A stretch of DNA of 64,000 bases. It comes from Tieghemostelium lacteum. Taxonomy: Eukaryota; Evosea; Eumycetozoa; Dictyosteliales; Raperosteliaceae. Position 1 is the stretch's first letter. The number at the start of each line of letters is the position of its first letter. Shown here in pieces: positions 10,301-20,568 of this stretch. The notes below the pieces were generated by a model. The model ran no database searches and had not been told where the DNA came from. It saw only the letters and a list, made by a program, of their open reading frames with translations. Both the position numbers and the translations under genes were made by a program. The stretch covers positions 248,001 through 312,000 of the forward strand of contig LODT01000006.1 of NCBI GenBank assembly GCA_001606155.1, read 5' to 3'.

Positions 10301-12439
10301 GCATTGTTTCTAATGGTCTTTTGAATGAGTTCTATAGGATCCCGAATTACATTGGCATCTGAAGATGATGATTCTAAACTGAGATCAAATAAGTCACCTT
10401 GTTGACTTGGAACACTGTATATTCTCTTTAACTGATCCTCTAATTTTCCAACCTGTTGTCTAATACTACTATAATTTTTATCAATCTTCATCTTTTGATC
10501 AATAATAGATTGGTCATAGAGAGTATTGTCTTTCTGAGACTGTTTAAATGATTGACTGCTCTTGTACTTTTCCAACTCTTTAACTTGGTCCAGTATCTTT
10601 ACATTATTATATAGAATCTGCTCATTGTCATCTTTTAATGATGTAAATGACTTTGAGAAATTCTCTACCAATGACAATTTCTTATTGATATCTTGGTATT
10701 GAAGCATATCAGTTTTCTTAAATTCCTCTGATATACTCTTCATAATCATCAATTTCTCATTAATCTTTAAATATATTTCTTGTATTACTTGAAAACTATG
10801 TTTAATATCTTTACTATCATGATTCTTTATAAATTCCTCTGTTTTCTTAATTAATTTTTCTAATTGTGGGTTCTGTGGTTTTTTTGCTGTGCTTTGTTGA
10901 GTCTCTGTAACTGGTTTAAAAAATGTTTCATTATTAGGTTTTATAAAACTATTATTATTATTTATACTATTGCTATTATTATTATTGATCATTTGTTGTT
11001 GGAAAATGTTATTATTACCACTATTACTTCTAGTCAAGATGGATGAAGAAGAATTTGAACTTTTGAGGATTGGAATTGGTTTTTTAGTGGCACTGGTGGG
11101 GAGGTTATGATGTATTCCATTGGTATTACCATTTTGTTGTTTAGGTTGAGATTCAATGAAATTGAATAGATTGATATTGGATTCTGTATCCAAGAGTACC
11201 AGAATGGTTTTATCCACTTGTGAAATGAGAGACATACCCATTGGATTAGTATCAAAAGGTAATTCAGCACGTACTGTATCGTCTAATGAAAGTTGTACCC
11301 ATTTCTGGTCTTTTAAGAGTAAGACATCTACACCAGTACCCGAGTTATTAGTGAGTAACAACAGGTTATCATGTACTTGACTCATGTGGATATTAGTAGG
11401 TTCTTGTCTATCTGCACCAGCAAGATAAAACATTTGATCTGGTTGACTGTAATTTCTCTTTTCTGACATTCTGTACAAAAATACAGCAGATAATTCCGTA
11501 TCCTCTGCAGATCCTTTTGCAGGTCTAACCTCAAATGCTACAAATAAATAACCTGCCATTTGATTCATATAATACACAGTAAAATTCTTTTCTTCATCTT
11601 CCAACAGTACCATTGGTTTTGTAATTATCTTTTTAGAAATCTCTGGTTTCTGTGTATTAATCAATTCTATACTACCATCATCCAAACCTAGTAATAACTC
11701 ATCTTCTACTCTATCATTCCAACAACCTATTCACAATAAACCATATATTAGTAATCACTCTCTTTACCATCTGGAGATAATCCACAAAATAACATACAAG
11801 TCAAAGTAGGTTTTACTATTCCTTTCAAATTAATAAATTCATTAGTTTCCAATCTATATATAAAAATTTCTTTGTTTACATTTGTAATTGCCAAATGGTT
11901 TCTATATGAACTCCATTGTACATTGTAAACATTTGAAAATCCAATCTTTGTTAAAGATACTTTTGGCTTTTTGATTTTCTATAAAAATGAGTGTTAGTTT
12001 ATGTACTCTAGACTAGGGAGATAAAGTTAAGGAATATACATACAGAAAGTAAATCAACAACAGAATATATATTTAAAATATTTTTATAGGAAATAGATAG
12101 AAAAGATTCATCATGTGATAGGGAAAAGAGTATTTTTGCTTGAGCGCTTTGAGAGAATAATGAAAATTTGTAAAATGGTTCTTTAGTCCTACTGTTGCCA
12201 TCCAAGAAATCTTTAATTGTATATATACACAAGGCAGCATTGATATCCATTACAAATATTAGACCATGTTTATTTGAGATAGCTAAGAGGCTGCTGTCTA
12301 GTGACACGGCATCTTTATATCTAACTGACTCATCTTCACCTGTATATGTTGGAATCCCTTTAAAATTATCACTAAAATCATTAAATGCGATATTCTTTGA
12401 GTGTTCCAATTCTAATTGTTCAGTAGTGTCTTCTGTCAT
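7378..12439 (-). CDS. nup214: Nup214/Nup159-like FG nucleoporin
   Basis: Three exons: 12439-12044, 11978-11768, 11726-7378; introns of 65 nt and a very short 41 nt (with TACTAAT inside). The frame is kept, giving 1651 residues. Residues 1-400 form an N-terminal beta-propeller (FSDNFKGIPTYTG, NVYNVQWSSYRNHLAITNV, DELLLGLDDGSIELINTQ) as in Nup214, which docks the mRNA-export helicase Dbp5/DDX19 on the cytoplasmic face of the pore. Next come coiled-coil segments (about residues 490-760) that would bind the Nup88/Nup62 partners, an acidic stretch, a Ser/Thr-rich linker, and a C-terminal tail with about forty FG dipeptides, mostly FGQ, that bind export and import receptors. Five copies of FGQPSGTTSA are encoded by a perfectly phased 30 bp repeat. 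Large open frames in other phases of the FG region are composition artefacts. Confidence 0.88.
7711..7860. repeat. 30 bp minisatellite, five units, inside the FG tail of Nup214
   Basis: Five head-to-tail 30 bp units (7711, 7741, 7771, 7801, 7831), each coding on the minus strand for FGQPSGTTSA. Units differ by only a few third-position changes (GCGGAT/GCCGAG/GCTGAA/GCTGAT/GCTGAA at the Ser-Ala end; CTAGG versus CTTGG in the Pro-Ser region). A looser second duplication, coding FGQTSAPTSAFGQPSNPSTSVFG, flanks it at about 7530-7690. Confidence 0.9.
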
Positions 12440-12574
12440 TTCTCTCTATTCCCAAATACTGAAATAAATGTAAACAAAAAAATAAAAAAAAAATGAAATT
12501 CAAAAAGGAGGTGTTTGGTGCACTTGGATTTTGATTGACGAAAATATAAAAATAGGGGAATTTATGTAAATTGA

Positions 12575-14041
12575 TTATAATTTCAAAACTATTGTTTTTT
12601 GTTCAGTGTAAAAGTCAATTGAGAATTCACCACCTTCTCTTCCATTACCGGATTGTTTTACACCTCCAAAAGGTGTTCTAAGATCTCTAACCATCCAACA
12701 ATTTACCCAACATACTCCACATTGTACTTTTGAAGCCACTCTAATGGCTCTCTTTCCATTTTCAGTCCAAACAGATGAGGAAAGTCCATAGTTTATATTA
12801 TTTGCATAGGATATAGCTTGTTCTTCAGTATCGAAGGGACAGATAGTTACAACAGGTCCGAATATCTCCTCTTGCATAACCCTAGATTCTGGTTTTAGAC
12901 CAGTTATAATAGTAGGTTCGTAATAGTATCCTCCTCTTAGTTCTTCAGGTAGACTATCATTAGGTCTCTTACCTCCCAACTCAATCACACCTCCTTCCTC
13001 TTTAGCCAATGCAACATAGTATTCAATCTTTGCTAGATGTTCAGTGGATATAAGTGCACCCATATCGGTTGTTGGTAGTTGTGGGTCACCAACTTTCCAA
13101 GTGGATTTTACCTTCTCCACAAATCTCTTTACAAAAGTCTCATAGATGGTAGACTGAACGTATATTCTAGAATTACATAGACAGATCTCTCCTTGGTTGT
13201 TAAATGACGATCTTACAGAGACATTTAAAACCTCTTCTAAATTGCAGTCGTCAAAGACCAGTGCAGGGTTCTTTCCACCGAGTTCCAAGGAGAGCTTCTT
13301 GTGAAGTGGTGCAGCGACTCTTGATATCAATTCACCAGTTTTTGTGCCTCCTGTGAAGGAGATTAGTGAGATATCTGGGTGTTGGATTAGATGTGATCCT
13401 GCATTAGGTCCAGTACCCAAAACTATATTAACAACACCTGGTGGAACACCGGCATCGTTCAATACCTGTCCTAAGAGATAAGCAGTCATTGAAGACATTT
13501 CAGAAGGTTTACAAACACATGTGTTACCTACTGCAATAGCTGGTGCAATTTTCCAAGTTAGGAGGTATAATGGGAGATTCCAAGGACTGATAAGTCCAGC
13601 AACTCCTAGAGGTGTTCTTTGTGTGATGGATAGTACTTTAGGTTCAGATACCGATGTCATACTCTGCTCAGTATGGTATAGAATATGACCTGCATAGTAT
13701 CTGAAATTGTAGGCACTTCTGGGTATATCTAAATTGGCAGCCAGTTGTACTGGTTTACCTTGATCTCTTGATTCAGCTTCTGCAAATTCTTGTAATCTCT
13801 TTTCAATACCCTCAGCAACTTTCACTAGAATAGCTGATCTTTGAGTAATTGTCAAATTAGACCACCCTGGAAATGCATCTTTTGCAGCTTTTACTGCCAA
13901 ATCTATATCCTCTGATGTAGAATCAGCAACTAAACTATACACCTTACCATCTCTTGGTGAATAGTTATTAATATACTTTCCTTTTACTGGTGGTTGATAT
14001 TGTCCATTTATAAAATTATTTAGTTTTAATAGTTCTGACAT
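12575..14041 (-). CDS. ALDH8A1-like aldehyde dehydrogenase (2-aminomuconic semialdehyde type)
   Basis: Uninterrupted, 488 residues, almost exactly the length of human ALDH8A1 (487). The NAD-binding and catalytic parts of the aldehyde dehydrogenase fold are complete: ISPWNLPLYLLTWKIAPA, the general base in LELGGKNP (E253), and the nucleophile in NQGEIC (C287), followed by the EEIFGPVV cofactor segment. Specific matches to ALDH8A1 are GEICLCNSRIYVQ and, near the end, NCWMVRDLRTPFGG followed by GREGGEFSIDFYTE. ALDH8A1 oxidises 2-aminomuconic semialdehyde in tryptophan/kynurenine breakdown (once described as retinal oxidation). Expected in the cytosol, since no targeting signal is present. The start ATG at 14039-14041 gives the usual short N-terminus. 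Confidence 0.9.
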   Translation of the reverse strand: MSELLKLNNFINGQYQPPVKGKYINNYSPRDGKVYSLVADSTSEDIDLAVKAAKDAFPGWSNLTITQRSAILVKVAEGIEKRLQEFAEAESRDQGKPVQLAANLDIPRSAYNFRYYAGHILYHTEQSMTSVSEPKVLSITQRTPLGVAGLISPWNLPLYLLTWKIAPAIAVGNTCVCKPSEMSSMTAYLLGQVLNDAGVPPGVVNIVLGTGPNAGSHLIQHPDISLISFTGGTKTGELISRVAAPLHKKLSLELGGKNPALVFDDCNLEEVLNVSVRSSFNNQGEICLCNSRIYVQSTIYETFVKRFVEKVKSTWKVGDPQLPTTDMGALISTEHLAKIEYYVALAKEEGGVIELGGKRPNDSLPEELRGGYYYEPTIITGLKPESRVMQEEIFGPVVTICPFDTEEQAISYANNINYGLSSSVWTENGKRAIRVASKVQCGVCWVNCWMVRDLRTPFGGVKQSGNGREGGEFSIDFYTEQKTIVLKL

Positions 14042-14241
14042 GTCATTAAAGTGAATTTACAAAAAAATAAAAAAATTAAAGCTTCTTTTGAGGTACAACA
14101 ACTTTTAAGTTTGTAATAATTATTTAGAATTAGTCAGTAAGTGTTGTAAATTTTACAAGAATAAGATTGGCAAAATTCAATAAGATTAATTGTGTTTATT
14201 AATAAAAAAAAATATTTTTTATAATATTTTTAGTGTCATTT

Positions 14242-16185
14242 ATGACGAGTTCCGAAGAAAATAATAGAGTTGTAAAAAAAAATAGAATTAATGGATTCAA
14301 AGTTAGAAATATAATGAGAAAGGATTTACCAAAATCACCTCAAAAGCAACACTCATCATTTAGGTATACGGAGGATGATAGTTTTTATGTAAAGAGTAAA
14401 AAGAATAATCAAAATATAATTTATGATGAGGATGAAGATGACAATGATAATGATGATGAAATTAACAAAGTAGATGAAAATCAAAATAATAAGAGAGATG
14501 GTGGTGGATATGGTCTTGATAAATTAGATATTACTGATAATCAAAAGTATAACGATAAAGTAAATGAACTTGCCAAAACAGTAAGAGATAAATTGGATCA
14601 ATTCTATAATGATAATGATGATATTTATATTGAATCAAATGTAAATGATGATGAAGATGATGATGATGAATTTGGTTTTCAAGTAAATCAAAAGAAACAG
14701 AATGAAAATGAAGAGTATGATGTATCTTCGGATATGGATTCACAAGATGATCAGAGCATGTTGATAGATGAAATTCATATAGATGGTGAGATATCAAGTC
14801 AATTGACTGTTAATATCAATAGAGATAGTCACCATCAGAATCAAGAAGATGTAGATGAGGTTTATGAAAAGATTCAAGAGAATAACAATCTCATTACTGG
14901 TAAGAATCTAACTCAGAATGCGAATGCTGACTCTGATAATGAGATGGAAGAAGACGGTGATGGTAATAATGATCAAGAAGAGAATGTATTCAGTAGAGCT
15001 AGAGCTCAATTGTACATTAACATCATTCCTGATAAAGTTCCTTGTAGAGAATCTGAAAAAAGAACTATAAAACAATTTATTCAAAATGGGTTAAAAACTG
15101 ATTCTGGTGGGTTTATTTATATTGCTGGCATGCCAGGTACTGGAAAGACAACTACAGTTCGTGAGATTATAAGGTCTCTACAAAATGGTATTACACAAAG
15201 TAAAGTGGCACCATTTACATTTATCGAGTTAAATGGCATGGAGTTCACAGACCCTAATCAACTGTACACTGAATTGTATGCAAAGATTAAACATCAAAAG
15301 AAAAAGAGAGAGACCTATATCAATGCATTGGCAGGTCTAAAAAAGATATTTACAACTAAAAACCGATCAAAAGCATTTCGTGTGGTTTTAGTTGATGAAT
15401 TTGATCAACTTATCCAAACCAAACAAAATGTTATATATAACCTATTTGAGTGGCCTAATAAACCAGATTCCAAGTTGATTGTCATTGCCATTTCCAATAC
15501 TATGAATCTCCCAGAGACACTGTTACCAAAGGTACAGAGTAGAATGAGTCTTCAAAAAGTTGGTTTCACAAGCTACAATGTCCAACAGCTGAAAACTATT
15601 GTAACCTCTAGATTGGAAGGTCTGGAGGCTTTTGATCAAGATGCCATTGAAATATGTGCCATGAGAGTCTCTGCAGTTTGTGGTGATGCTAGAAAGGCTT
15701 TGGATATCTGTAGAGAGGCAACATTTCTAGCTGAGAAACAGTTTAAACTCGAAAGAGAAATGAACAGTAACACCACAGCTAGAAAAGTAACAACCAGTCA
15801 CATTGAAGAGGTACTTGATGCCATATCATCCTATGCCAAAGACCATCTCAAACGATGTTCTTATTATGACAAACTATTCCTTTTGGCAATGGCAAAAGAA
15901 CAGAAACATGAGTCATCAACCTCACAACTATACCTATCCAAGTGTTGTGAACATTTCAAGATCCAATGTAATCTAAGAAAAGTACCTTACCCAAACAGTA
16001 GTCAAGTTGCAATGATTATAGGTAACCTTGCTGGTAATAGACTAATCCTAGTAAATGAAGATAAAACCTATGATTTCTACCAAATCATTCAATTAAATGT
16101 TAAATTTGATGATTTGGTATTTGCCCTATCACAAGATCCACAAATCTCCTTGGAAGATGACCAAACTAATAATCCAATTGTATAA
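14242..16185 (+). CDS. orcA: Origin recognition complex subunit 1 (AAA+ ATPase)
   Basis: 647 residues from the first ATG (14242). The N-terminal 250 residues are disordered and strongly acidic (Asp/Glu/Asn runs), with no BAH domain, unlike animal and yeast Orc1. The AAA+ core follows: Walker A GMPGTGKT at 296-303, Walker B VDEFD at 384-388, sensor 1 VIAISN, sensor 2/arginine region GDARKALD, then a winged-helix C-terminus (residues 520-640). 'DKVPCRESE' at the start of the core is the classical Orc1/Cdc6 lead-in, and the order and spacing favour Orc1 over Cdc6. It binds origins and, with Cdc6, loads MCM helicase in the nucleus. It ends about 100 bp from the convergent NELF-C/D gene. Confidence 0.92.
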   Translation: MTSSEENNRVVKKNRINGFKVRNIMRKDLPKSPQKQHSSFRYTEDDSFYVKSKKNNQNIIYDEDEDDNDNDDEINKVDENQNNKRDGGGYGLDKLDITDNQKYNDKVNELAKTVRDKLDQFYNDNDDIYIESNVNDDEDDDDEFGFQVNQKKQNENEEYDVSSDMDSQDDQSMLIDEIHIDGEISSQLTVNINRDSHHQNQEDVDEVYEKIQENNNLITGKNLTQNANADSDNEMEEDGDGNNDQEENVFSRARAQLYINIIPDKVPCRESEKRTIKQFIQNGLKTDSGGFIYIAGMPGTGKTTTVREIIRSLQNGITQSKVAPFTFIELNGMEFTDPNQLYTELYAKIKHQKKKRETYINALAGLKKIFTTKNRSKAFRVVLVDEFDQLIQTKQNVIYNLFEWPNKPDSKLIVIAISNTMNLPETLLPKVQSRMSLQKVGFTSYNVQQLKTIVTSRLEGLEAFDQDAIEICAMRVSAVCGDARKALDICREATFLAEKQFKLEREMNSNTTARKVTTSHIEEVLDAISSYAKDHLKRCSYYDKLFLLAMAKEQKHESSTSQLYLSKCCEHFKIQCNLRKVPYPNSSQVAMIIGNLAGNRLILVNEDKTYDFYQIIQLNVKFDDLVFALSQDPQISLEDDQTNNPIV

Positions 16186-16282
16186 ACTATATTATTAATA
16201 AAAAGGTGGGTGTAACTAAAAAGAACATCCTTATTTGAAATTTTATAGTATAAAATAATTGAAATTGGTAATCTAATTATCA

Positions 16283-18206
16283 CTATTTATTATTGCTATT
16301 GTTATACTGTTTACAATAATCAATAAAATTGGAAACTAATTCTTTGTTTTCATTGTTACTACTGATTGGATTTATCATTTCAATTATACTTGTCATTTTA
16401 CTCATAAATTCAGTAGAATATGGTGGTTCTACAATATCCAAAACCTGGTTGATAAAATATCTTGTCAATGATGGATCAATTTTACTTGCCCATTCTTTGA
16501 TAACATCTAAAACTGGAATAACAAATCCACATGCAAATATAAATACAATATTATCTAAAATGGTTTTTCTAATTTCAAGCTAAATTTGAATAACCAGATT
16601 TAGTAATTAATTAGTTATTCATTGAATTTTGATAATGTTCAAATAATACATACAGTTTGTAATGAATCTAGACCCATATCAAATTCAAAGTGTTCTACAA
16701 GAGTAGTTAGGATAACAGATCTGTGTAATGAGTGTTTCAGACAAATCTCTCTTAGCAATTCAAAGTAAAATGGTGAATTTAGTGTATTATAAGTTGAAAT
16801 ATTAACAGAATCTGTTAAATTGAATCTAATCCAATGAAGTATACCCATTGATAGCACAGGCATATTTATATATTCCATCAGTAATGGAATGATAGATTGT
16901 AGTTCAGAACCTACTGGATTACTCTGACATATCTGATGTACCTTTTCAATTGCCTTTATAGTGTCATCCAGATTCTGTTTACTTCCATCAGCAGTCACAG
17001 TAGTACTATAAGCAATCAGATATATCCATTTACCTCTATGTTGCTGTTGAATATTTTTCTGTGGATTAAATAAATCATTTATCAAAATCTCCAATAAATT
17101 TGGATACCTAAGATAATCAACTGGTGGTGGTGGAACTTTACAATACTCATTATACAATTTAATAATATCACCAGTTGTCGTTGTATTCGATGTCAACAAT
17201 GCAGTTATACAAGATGCTATAACTGGATATGCCGATATATCAGACATCATATACGATATTCTCTGTACAATCTTATTCCTGCATTTCAAAAAAGTTAAAA
17301 CTCCAATTCACTTATTTCTCTGAAATCTCCCTACTTACTTTGACATTGCTTCATTTTCTAATTCCTGTGATATTCTTTTAAGATTATATGCATTGGGATT
17401 GGACCGAATGAGATTTTGTAAAGTTGCTTGGGCATATAGATAAGTATGTTGATGTTGACAACAAACTTTTTTAAATTCATCTAGTGACTGTCTAAATGAT
17501 ATCTCATCCAATTTAATTAAATTACAAAGTGAATCCAAAAATACCTTATTGAATACACTAAAATAGGTTGATGCTGTTGAAAGTGATGCAATTTCATTTT
17601 GATAACCAGCATCTGATATTCTCTGTACTGCAAAATTCAACATTAAACAATTTTTATGATCTTCAGATAACTGATAAATAAGTGATCTCCATTTCTGATC
17701 TGTAATCATTTCATCTAACCATTGAGGCGGTGACTTTATATTTAATCATATTCTAAATATTAGATTTTGTTGAACATTTAGAGTATTAGTTAGGGATACC
17801 TAGTACTTACAGATGAAAATATAGTATCAGCTTTTTTAGGATCAAATTTTGTTATAATAATGTCTTTTAGATGGTTTGCTAGGGAATCAGAGACATCAGT
17901 ATCAGATACACCAGTTAGTTTAAGCCAGTGACATATGAGATTACACATTTGAGCATATCCTTTGTAACTGTCTGATAGAAATCTAATGACATCATGTGGT
18001 TGTCCACCTAGTGATATGTACTCTTTCATTTGATTTGGCATCTCTACAGACATTATTGAATCTGAAACCTGTAGTAATTGTTCATATTTATCTTTAGCTG
18101 AAATTTGTGTATTGGGTTGCCCAGCACTTCCATTATTTGTGCTTGATCCAGTTGAAGTTGGGCTATCTATAGTTGATCTGGGTGAATGTGGTGGTGTTGT
18201 GTTCAT
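16283..18206 (-). CDS. nelfcd: Negative elongation factor subunit C/D (NELF-C/D, TH1)
   Basis: Four exons: 18206-17811, 17733-17339, 17278-16654, 16579-16283, joined by introns of 77, 60 and 74 nt; all phases fit and the protein is 570 residues (human 590). Diagnostic segments: PPQWLDEMITDQKWRSLIY, HKNCLMLNFAVQRISDAGYQ, and near the end RKTILDNIVFIFACGFVIPV followed by YFINQVLDIVEPPYSTEF. The N-terminal 45 residues are Ser/Thr/Asn-rich and probably disordered. NELF holds RNA polymerase II in the promoter-proximal paused state; C/D is the subunit that bridges NELF-A and NELF-B. Its presence supports pausing control in this amoeba. Each exon start was fixed by agreement with the family; the acceptor of exon 2 is a less usual TAAAG. 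Confidence 0.9.
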
Positions 18207-18366
18207 TACATGTAATTTTAAACTAAATTCAAATTAAATTTTATAAAAAGATACGTTTCTTTGTTGAACACAAAATGTAAAATAAAATTCAAATTTTTAA
18301 ATTTTGCAGTTCATTTTTTTAATTTCATTTCTGGAGACAAACATACACACATAATAGACATATAAT

Positions 18367-19624
18367 ATGACATATAGATTTAATATACCAAAACCTGTTT
18401 TTTCAAGTGACACTATAATAAATAAACTTATTGAAGAATACTCAGTGTCTATATTATCACAAAATGTCAATGACGCAATTGAATTTAAACGATATACGAT
18501 AAATGCGATACAACAAATAGAAAAACTATTAGATGACCTATTTACCAATATTATTATAGACTTTCCTATTCTATCAGTATGATCATATTAGTTATTGTTA
18601 TTTGTTATTTGCTATATATAGGTATTGGATTCTAACTTTGTTTAAAATATATATATATATATTAAACATTGTACAATACAGGATATACATCCAATGTATT
18701 TTGATCTTATAAATTTGGTAATTGATGACATGTCTGAATACTATACCTCACTTCATGAAATTGCAAGGTCTATTAAAGATACAGAGTTTATTGTTCAGAA
18801 TTATATTCATATGTTTGATAGTACCAATAATCCTGTACAGATTAAATCCATCTACAAGACAATCATTGGTCAAGTATGTTCAATGATAAAAACTAAACAA
18901 TCGGTATTTAATCACCTCAATTCAACTATTGAATACTTTCAATGGATACCTGAGATGGATGAGCATAGGAATACATGTTTGATTATTGGGTGTAACCAAA
19001 CACCGCATTTGAAAAGACAGTTATTTAGTGTACTTGTAGACAGTACATTTCAACAGAGGAGTAAAATGCCAATTGGTCATTTAGAAGATATTCAAGTATT
19101 ACTTACCTATGATGTCACAAATGGTCCTTTAGAATCTAAGGAAACTGCAGAGTGTGTGACTATTACCATGTTAAGTCATCTCAAGACTTTGATTATATGG
19201 TTATTTGATTTTTCAAATCCTGTTATATTTGAGCAACAGGTTCAAATTTACCAATCCATGTCACCACTGTTTAGTAATAAATCTGTGGTGTTTGTGTTCA
19301 ATAATCCAAATAATCAACCAGTAAATGCTCTATGTAATATTTTTCAAGTATTACCTAAATATATTTTCAGTATAACAGATTTAAATAATATTAAAGAAGC
19401 GGTATGGATATTAGTAATTAAATTATAAATATATTACAAAAAATACTAATTTAGATAAAAATTAGATTTTATCATATAATTATCCAGAAACTTCTTTAGA
19501 TGAAAGTTTGACAACCTCAATGAATTCATTTTCAATTTCAAATGAAAAAAGCAATGTTCAAACAAATCAAATAGATATGGACATTTTAAATAGATTAGAA
19601 AGATTAGATATAAATAAAAAATAG
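18367..19624 (+). CDS. NOG1-like protein with degenerate GTP-binding motifs
   Basis: Three exons, 18367-18576, 18682-19401 and 19466-19624 (introns 105 and 64 nt), give 362 residues. The fold order follows the nucleolar GTPase NOG1/GTPBP4: an N-terminal helical domain ending ...DFPILS-DIHPMYFDLINL (NOG1: FP-LDDIHPFYADLMN), GQVCSMIKTKQ, then a G-domain-like part with MLSHLKTLIIWLFDFS and IYQSMSPLFSNKSVVFVFN. The GTPase motifs are gone: the P-loop position reads GCNQTPHLKRQ (about 173-183) instead of GxxNxGKS, the DxxG position reads DVTNG (from 214) without the DTPG context, and NKCD is NNPN (277). The long C-terminal 60S-binding half of true NOG1 is missing; a Ser/Asn-rich tail of about 50 residues replaces it. 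It is therefore probably a pseudo-GTPase paralogue; its role is unknown. Its stop is 14 bp from the next, convergent stop. Confidence 0.7.
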
Positions 19625-19638
19625 TAACTAAGAGAGGT

Positions 19639-20355
19639 TTACAAGAGAACCTTTCTGAATTTATCTAATTCATCCATTGTACATGGTAAAACATTAGATC
19701 TTTCTAATTCCTCAATAGTACCACTTCTCTCAAGATGCATTAAGCTCTGTGCAATCTTTTTGGTTTGTATTTTGTTTTGTGGTAAATGGAATATGGTTGG
19801 AAATTTGGTGTAACTTTCTATTAGAATAGATATAGCAATTGATTTAGAATGATTCAATTTATCCAATAACAATTGATTGAGAATTGGTAATAATAATTCA
19901 ATTGTTGTTTGTTGTAAACTATGAAATGATACTGAATCAATTTGTAACAACATACAAACTAATTCCTCCGGATTATTAAATGATTTTATAATTTTACTAT
20001 TAAAATCATCTTTTTTACTAACAATTAAAGAAGAGCTATCAACTTGCATTTCTTCATTCTTTTCTACATCATCTGTATTCTCTAGTTTCTTGTTTGATAT
20101 TATTATAGTTTTCAATTTTTGAAATGATCTAGTAACATTTTTCATTGATTCTAATTGTTTTTGATATAACTCCATACTATGTTCTTGAAATTCATGAAAT
20201 GTTGATGTTTTTACTTGTATAGTTTGTAAAAGTGTCAATATTTCATTCATTTGTGATATTGGTACTTCAACTTTTTCATTTTTATTCATATTATTATTCT
20301 TTACTGATGATGGTATAAAAGGTTTATATTGTTTATCTGTATCAAATTCAAACAT
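19639..20355 (-). CDS. Uncharacterised 238-residue coiled-coil/helical protein
   Basis: One exon, ATG at 20353-20355. I do not recognise the family. Residues 30-95 form amphipathic helices, probably coiled coil (SQMNEILTLLQTIQVKTS...LYQKQLESMKNVTRSFQKLK). A charged linker with MQVDSSS follows, then a compact helical domain from about residue 125 (LVCMLLQIDSVSFHSLQQ, LLLPILNQLLLDKLNHSKSI, IAQSLMHLERSGTIEELERS) that looks like a small alpha-alpha repeat. There is no signal peptide or membrane segment, and no catalytic motif. The ordered composition and sustained frame argue for a real gene. It converges on the NOG1-like gene. Confidence 0.7.
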   Translation of the reverse strand: MFEFDTDKQYKPFIPSSVKNNNMNKNEKVEVPISQMNEILTLLQTIQVKTSTFHEFQEHSMELYQKQLESMKNVTRSFQKLKTIIISNKKLENTDDVEKNEEMQVDSSSLIVSKKDDFNSKIIKSFNNPEELVCMLLQIDSVSFHSLQQTTIELLLPILNQLLLDKLNHSKSIAISILIESYTKFPTIFHLPQNKIQTKKIAQSLMHLERSGTIEELERSNVLPCTMDELDKFRKVLL

Positions 20356-20568
20356 TGAAAGTGTACGTACATAAACATAAAATATAATAAAAAAAAAAGT
20401 ATTTTATTTATAATATTACCTATATTATTATTGTAATTGGGGATATTGAATTATTATTGTAAAGGAAAAAACAAAATTAAAGATTGATTTGGTTTATCAA
20501 TACATTGATTTTACTTGATTTAGTTAAAAGTGTGGGTATGTGATGTGTGTGCATGTTTACTCATAAAA

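Noticed and set aside
14233-14241. Three extra codons (GTG TCA TTT) before the ORC1 ATG
   Set aside because: No ATG; a GTG start is not expected in this organism, so the first ATG at 14242 was used.
20521-20560. GT-rich tract GTGTGGGTATGTGATGTGTGTG as a G-box element
   Set aside because: It lies just beyond the 3' end of pkbA and before no gene start in the right orientation within a short distance, so a promoter role is unlikely.
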